A stretch of 7,377 bases of DNA, taken from contig CADBNX010000188.1 of the NCBI GenBank assembly GCA_902796115.1, forward strand, positions 1-7,377, given 5' to 3'. Every line of letters begins with the position of its first letter. The first letter of the stretch is position 1. The DNA comes from an uncultured Eubacteriales bacterium. Lineage in GTDB: Bacteria > Bacillota > Clostridia > Christensenellales > Aristaeellaceae. A model generated the notes under the pieces. The model did not search any database. It saw nothing but the letters and a program-made list of their open reading frames with translations, and was not told the origin of the DNA. Shown one piece after another: positions 5,594 to 7,377 of this stretch. A program made the position numbers and the translations under genes.

Positions 5594-6883
5594 TCACATC
5601 CCGTCCGAATTGTAAAACACACCGGCAAAATCCGCCAGGCTCTGCTGATCCGCCGCCGCCATGAATTCCGTCGCGGAATGCATCGCGAGCAGCCCCACGC
5701 CCAGATCCACTGCCGGCATGGGCAGATGCGCGGAGATGATCGACCCGATGGTGCCCCCGCCCTGCTGGTTCGAATGCTTCGCGAAACGCTGATAGGGGAT
5801 ATGATGTGTGATGCACAGGTTTTCCGCTTCCGCCAGCGCCCCGCAGTCCCAGGCATAGGACTGGTTGCTGGCCGTTTTCAGCACGAAGCCCCTGCCCAGC
5901 AGCGGGGAGTTTTTGTCGTCGTACACGTTCGGATAGTTCGGATGCCAGGCGTGAGCCACGTCCGCGGAAAGGATCATGCCAGCCGTCAGATCACTCAGAC
6001 ATTCCACACTGTCCTTCCCGAACGCCTTCCAGATTTTCTGCAGTATCAGCTTCGGCAGGTCGGAATCCGCGCCCTGCTTGGTGCGGGAACCGATTTCCTC
6101 GTTATCGAACAGGCAGAGCACGGCAAGGCCCCTCTTCCCTTCGCAGGCGAGCAGCCCGTCCAGCAGCGCCGCCGCGGAGGAAAGATCGTCCAGCCGCGGC
6201 GAGGAGAGGAATTCCCCCCTCCAGCCGGTCAGGCAGGGCTCCGCGGGGTTGTAGAGCGACAGGTCCCAGTCCAGCATGCTCCCCTCCGGGATCCCGGCCT
6301 CGGCGCACAGCATCCCCTTGAACGCCGCCCCGTCCTTCTCCTCCGTCAGGGCGATCACGGGCTGCAGGTCCTTCTGCCTGTCCACCGGCGCGCCGTTTTC
6401 GTTGACGCCCCGGTTCATGTGCACCGCCAGGTTCGGGATGTACGCGACGGGCCGTTTCAGATCGATCAGCCGGCTCTCCGTCCGTCCGTCGCCGCCCCGC
6501 CACACGATTTTCCCGGCCAGGGACAGCGGACGGTCAAACCAGGTGTTCAGAATCGGGCCGCCGTATACCTCCGTCGTCAGCTGCAGCGCGCCCCTGCGCA
6601 CCGCGCCGGGATCGGGCTTGAGCCGGATGGCCGGAAAATCGAGATGCGCGCCCGCGAGCCTCGGCGCCGAAAGCGGCTCATCCTGCCCGCATACAAACGC
6701 GTACAGCGTGGTGCCGAAGGGGCGCACAAAGTACCTGCCGCCCCCTTCCAGGCGCCAGTTTTCCCGCATCGAAAGCGGGGCAAAGCCGCACTCCCGCAGC
6801 CGCTTTTCCGCACAGGACGCGGCATGCCACGGCGTCGGGCTTGCTTTGATATAATCACAGAGGGTTTTCAGCGCGTTCGTCAT
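5594..6883 (-). CDS. apeB: M18 family zinc aminopeptidase
   Basis: A 429-residue cytosolic metallopeptidase of the aspartyl-aminopeptidase family, full length for the shorter (ApeB-type) bacterial branch. It removes N-terminal residues, typically acidic ones, from peptides. The N-terminal S-P-T-P-W-H-A is typical of the branch. The two-zinc site is intact: His80 in G-A-H-L-D-F-P, Asp232 in P-R-L-D-D-L, Glu262 and Glu263 in N-E-E-I-G-S (base and ligand), Asp308 in S-A-D-V-A-H-A, and His402 in M-H-S-A-T-E. The first site reads H-L-D rather than the common H-T-D. The ATG at 6883 has a GAAAGGA site about 10 bases upstream, rather far. It is the first gene of a minus-strand operon with two redox proteins, an unexpected pairing. 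A divergent peptide-binding protein gene next door suits a role in using imported peptides. The symbol rests on family resemblance only. Confidence 0.93.
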   Translation of the reverse strand: MTNALKTLCDYIKASPTPWHAASCAEKRLRECGFAPLSMRENWRLEGGGRYFVRPFGTTLYAFVCGQDEPLSAPRLAGAHLDFPAIRLKPDPGAVRRGALQLTTEVYGGPILNTWFDRPLSLAGKIVWRGGDGRTESRLIDLKRPVAYIPNLAVHMNRGVNENGAPVDRQKDLQPVIALTEEKDGAAFKGMLCAEAGIPEGSMLDWDLSLYNPAEPCLTGWRGEFLSSPRLDDLSSAAALLDGLLACEGKRGLAVLCLFDNEEIGSRTKQGADSDLPKLILQKIWKAFGKDSVECLSDLTAGMILSADVAHAWHPNYPNVYDDKNSPLLGRGFVLKTASNQSYAWDCGALAEAENLCITHHIPYQRFAKHSNQQGGGTIGSIISAHLPMPAVDLGVGLLAMHSATEFMAAADQQSLADFAGVFYNSDGM

Positions 6884-7058
6884 TCCGTTTTTTTCCTTTC
6901 ATGATCATGATTGAACAATTCTTCGCAATGAACCGGACCTGTTTTCATTGTACCCGATGAAAGCGGGATCCGGCCCGGTTCGCCGCCAAAAATACAATTT
7001 TTATACAAAAAATCACGGCTGTTCTCCCCTCGGCAGGGGCATACAGCGCCTGAAAATC

Positions 7059-7087
7059 TTGCAATGCCTGTATTTTTTTTGTATAAT
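7059..7087 (+). promoter_or_regulatory. Near-consensus sigma-A promoter for the substrate-binding protein
   Basis: TTGCAA at 7059-7064 and a perfect TATAAT at 7082-7087 are separated by the ideal 17 bases, with a T-rich spacer just before the -10. Transcription should start near 7094-7097, leaving a leader of about 108 bases before the ATG at 7204. This is the best promoter in the window and suggests strong constitutive activity unless something downstream modulates it. Confidence 0.85.
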
Positions 7088-7096
7088 GGCTCGTAC

Positions 7097-7139
7097 GCTG
7101 TGATTTGCAGCGCGCATGCGATATGTGTGCGTTCACAGC
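7097..7139 (+). promoter_or_regulatory. 5'-terminal stem-loop of the leader
   Basis: GCTGTGA at 7097-7103 pairs with TCACAGC at 7133-7139. Inside it, 7110-7117 can pair with 7123-7130 as 8 bp including two G-U pairs around a 5-base loop. The structure begins at the predicted transcript start. It may protect the mRNA 5' end, or, read as DNA, the 7-bp arms may be an operator. It matches no riboswitch class I can name. Confidence 0.45.
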
Positions 7140-7154
7140 ATTGTGCGCTTCCTC

Positions 7155-7173
7155 CTGTCCCTTTCCGGGACAG
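7155..7173 (+). promoter_or_regulatory. Leader hairpin upstream of the ribosome binding site
   Basis: CTGTCCC at 7155-7161 pairs perfectly with GGGACAG at 7167-7173 around a 5-base loop. A T6 run follows 9 bases later (about 7183-7189), just before GGAGG at 7191-7195. The T run is too far from the stem for a classic terminator. CCTCC at 7151-7155, at the foot of the hairpin, is complementary to the ribosome binding site, so an alternative fold could hide that site. Confidence 0.4.
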
Positions 7174-7203
7174 AGAAGATAATTTTTTATGGAGGTAGAG
7201 AAC

Positions 7204-7377
7204 ATGAAAAAGTTTCTCTCTCTGCTGCTTGCGGCGATGCTCGCGCTCAGCTGCCTGAGCTTTGCCGTTGCCGAAGAAGCTGCTCCGGATACCTATTCGA
7301 TGATCGACAGCTTCGACATCACCACGCTGGACTATGTGTACAACAACAAGTCCTCCAACGGTGACTACACCTGCAAC
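7204..7377 (+). CDS. ABC transporter substrate-binding protein, probably oligopeptide (family 5), 3' end missing
   Basis: 58 codons are visible before the right edge. Residues 1-23 form a signal peptide: M-K-K, a Leu/Ala-rich core, then A-V-A before E-E-A, which suits signal peptidase I cleavage after Ala23. Cys17 (A-L-S-C) is only a poor lipobox, so a lipoprotein is less likely but not excluded. The mature start, with T-L-D-Y-V-Y-N-N-K-S-S-N-G-D-Y, resembles the beginning of OppA/DppA-type peptide-binding proteins, where a T-L-D motif is followed by a conserved Asn segment. The likely role is extracellular capture of peptides for an ABC importer encoded to the right. GGAGG lies 8 bases before the ATG, and a strong promoter lies about 120 bases upstream. 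The export signal is firm. The peptide specificity rests on a short stretch. Confidence 0.75.
   Translation, partial: MKKFLSLLLAAMLALSCLSFAVAEEAAPDTYSMIDSFDITTLDYVYNNKSSNGDYTCN

Larger units (their letters stand above)
6884..7203. other. Divergent intergenic region between apeB and the binding-protein gene
   Basis: No gene is supported in these 320 bases. The half nearer apeB has the palindrome CATGATCATG at 6900-6909 and nested inverted repeats: 6930-6936 with 6975-6981, and 6943-6948 with 6957-6962. These could be operator sites or a leader structure for apeB. An AT-rich tract at 6987-7012 contains TATAAA on the minus strand (7005-7000), and TACAAT lies on the minus strand at 6952-6947. 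Neither has a convincing -35, so the apeB promoter is not located. CCCCT at 7026-7030 and AGGGG at 7035-7039 form a small hairpin. The half nearer the binding protein holds its promoter and leader, listed separately. Confidence 0.6.

Noticed and set aside
5563..5856. 98-residue N-terminal extension of the double-rubredoxin gene
   Set aside because: It lies out of frame inside the aminopeptidase gene. The ATG at 5562 has a strong ribosome binding site and begins a classic rubredoxin sequence.
5318..6904. Plus-strand open frame of 528 codons opposite the aminopeptidase
   Set aside because: It is antisense to a clearly conserved M18 peptidase with an intact zinc site. Its product is Arg/Pro/Gln-rich with no recognisable domain. 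High-GC codon use commonly leaves such long shadow frames.
7026..7039. CCCCT/AGGGG hairpin considered as a minus-strand terminator
   Set aside because: The stem is only 5 bp, the minus-strand T run starts 13 bases away, and no minus-strand gene is known upstream in the window.
7204..7260. Lipoprotein reading of the binding-protein signal peptide via Cys17
   Set aside because: The residues before Cys17 (A-L-S) fit the lipobox poorly, and a better signal peptidase I site (A-V-A before E-E) follows. Not excluded, but not called.

Overview
The window is about 58% GC by eye. It reads like the chromosome of an obligately anaerobic, Gram-positive member of the Clostridia, probably a gut or rumen lineage. 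Four things suggest this: strong GGAGG-type ribosome binding sites, rubredoxin and ferredoxin genes, a membrane-bound AraC regulator of the YesN-like kind common in Firmicutes, and an extracellular solute-binding protein with a Gram-positive-style signal peptide. The lineage is inferred from protein style only. No rRNA or tRNA gene, CRISPR array, transposase or integrase is visible.

Layout. (1) 1-1806, plus strand: the 3' part of a clan GH-A glycoside hydrolase with a GH42-like modular layout, open at the left edge. (2) 1807-2038: intergenic, with a perfect 21-bp inverted repeat, a second small hairpin and a possible promoter. (3) 2039-4111, plus strand: a membrane-anchored AraC-family regulator with an extracellular sensor. 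(4) 4112-4280: a convergent gap with several short hairpins but no classic U-tract terminator. (5) 6883 to 4281, minus strand: a compact three-gene operon of an M18 aminopeptidase, a double-rubredoxin-knuckle protein and a dicluster ferredoxin with a C-terminal rubredoxin knuckle. (6) 6884-7203: a divergent intergenic region with a near-consensus sigma-A promoter and a structured leader. (7) 7204-7377, plus strand: the start of a probable oligopeptide ABC transporter substrate-binding protein, cut by the right edge.

How the genes may work together. The glycoside hydrolase and the AraC regulator fit a carbohydrate-use locus, although the inverted repeat separates them and they may be transcribed independently. 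The peptide-binding protein and the aminopeptidase are divergent neighbours and could form a peptide uptake and breakdown theme. The two redox proteins are tightly coupled (4-bp gap) and together carry three Fe(Cys)4 knuckles and two ferredoxin clusters, so they probably act together as an electron-transfer module. Its partner is not visible here.

The most unusual items are two. The first ferredoxin cluster has Asp where the second Cys is expected. The double-rubredoxin protein resembles a rubrerythrin whose diiron ligands are gone; the whole protein has no histidine.
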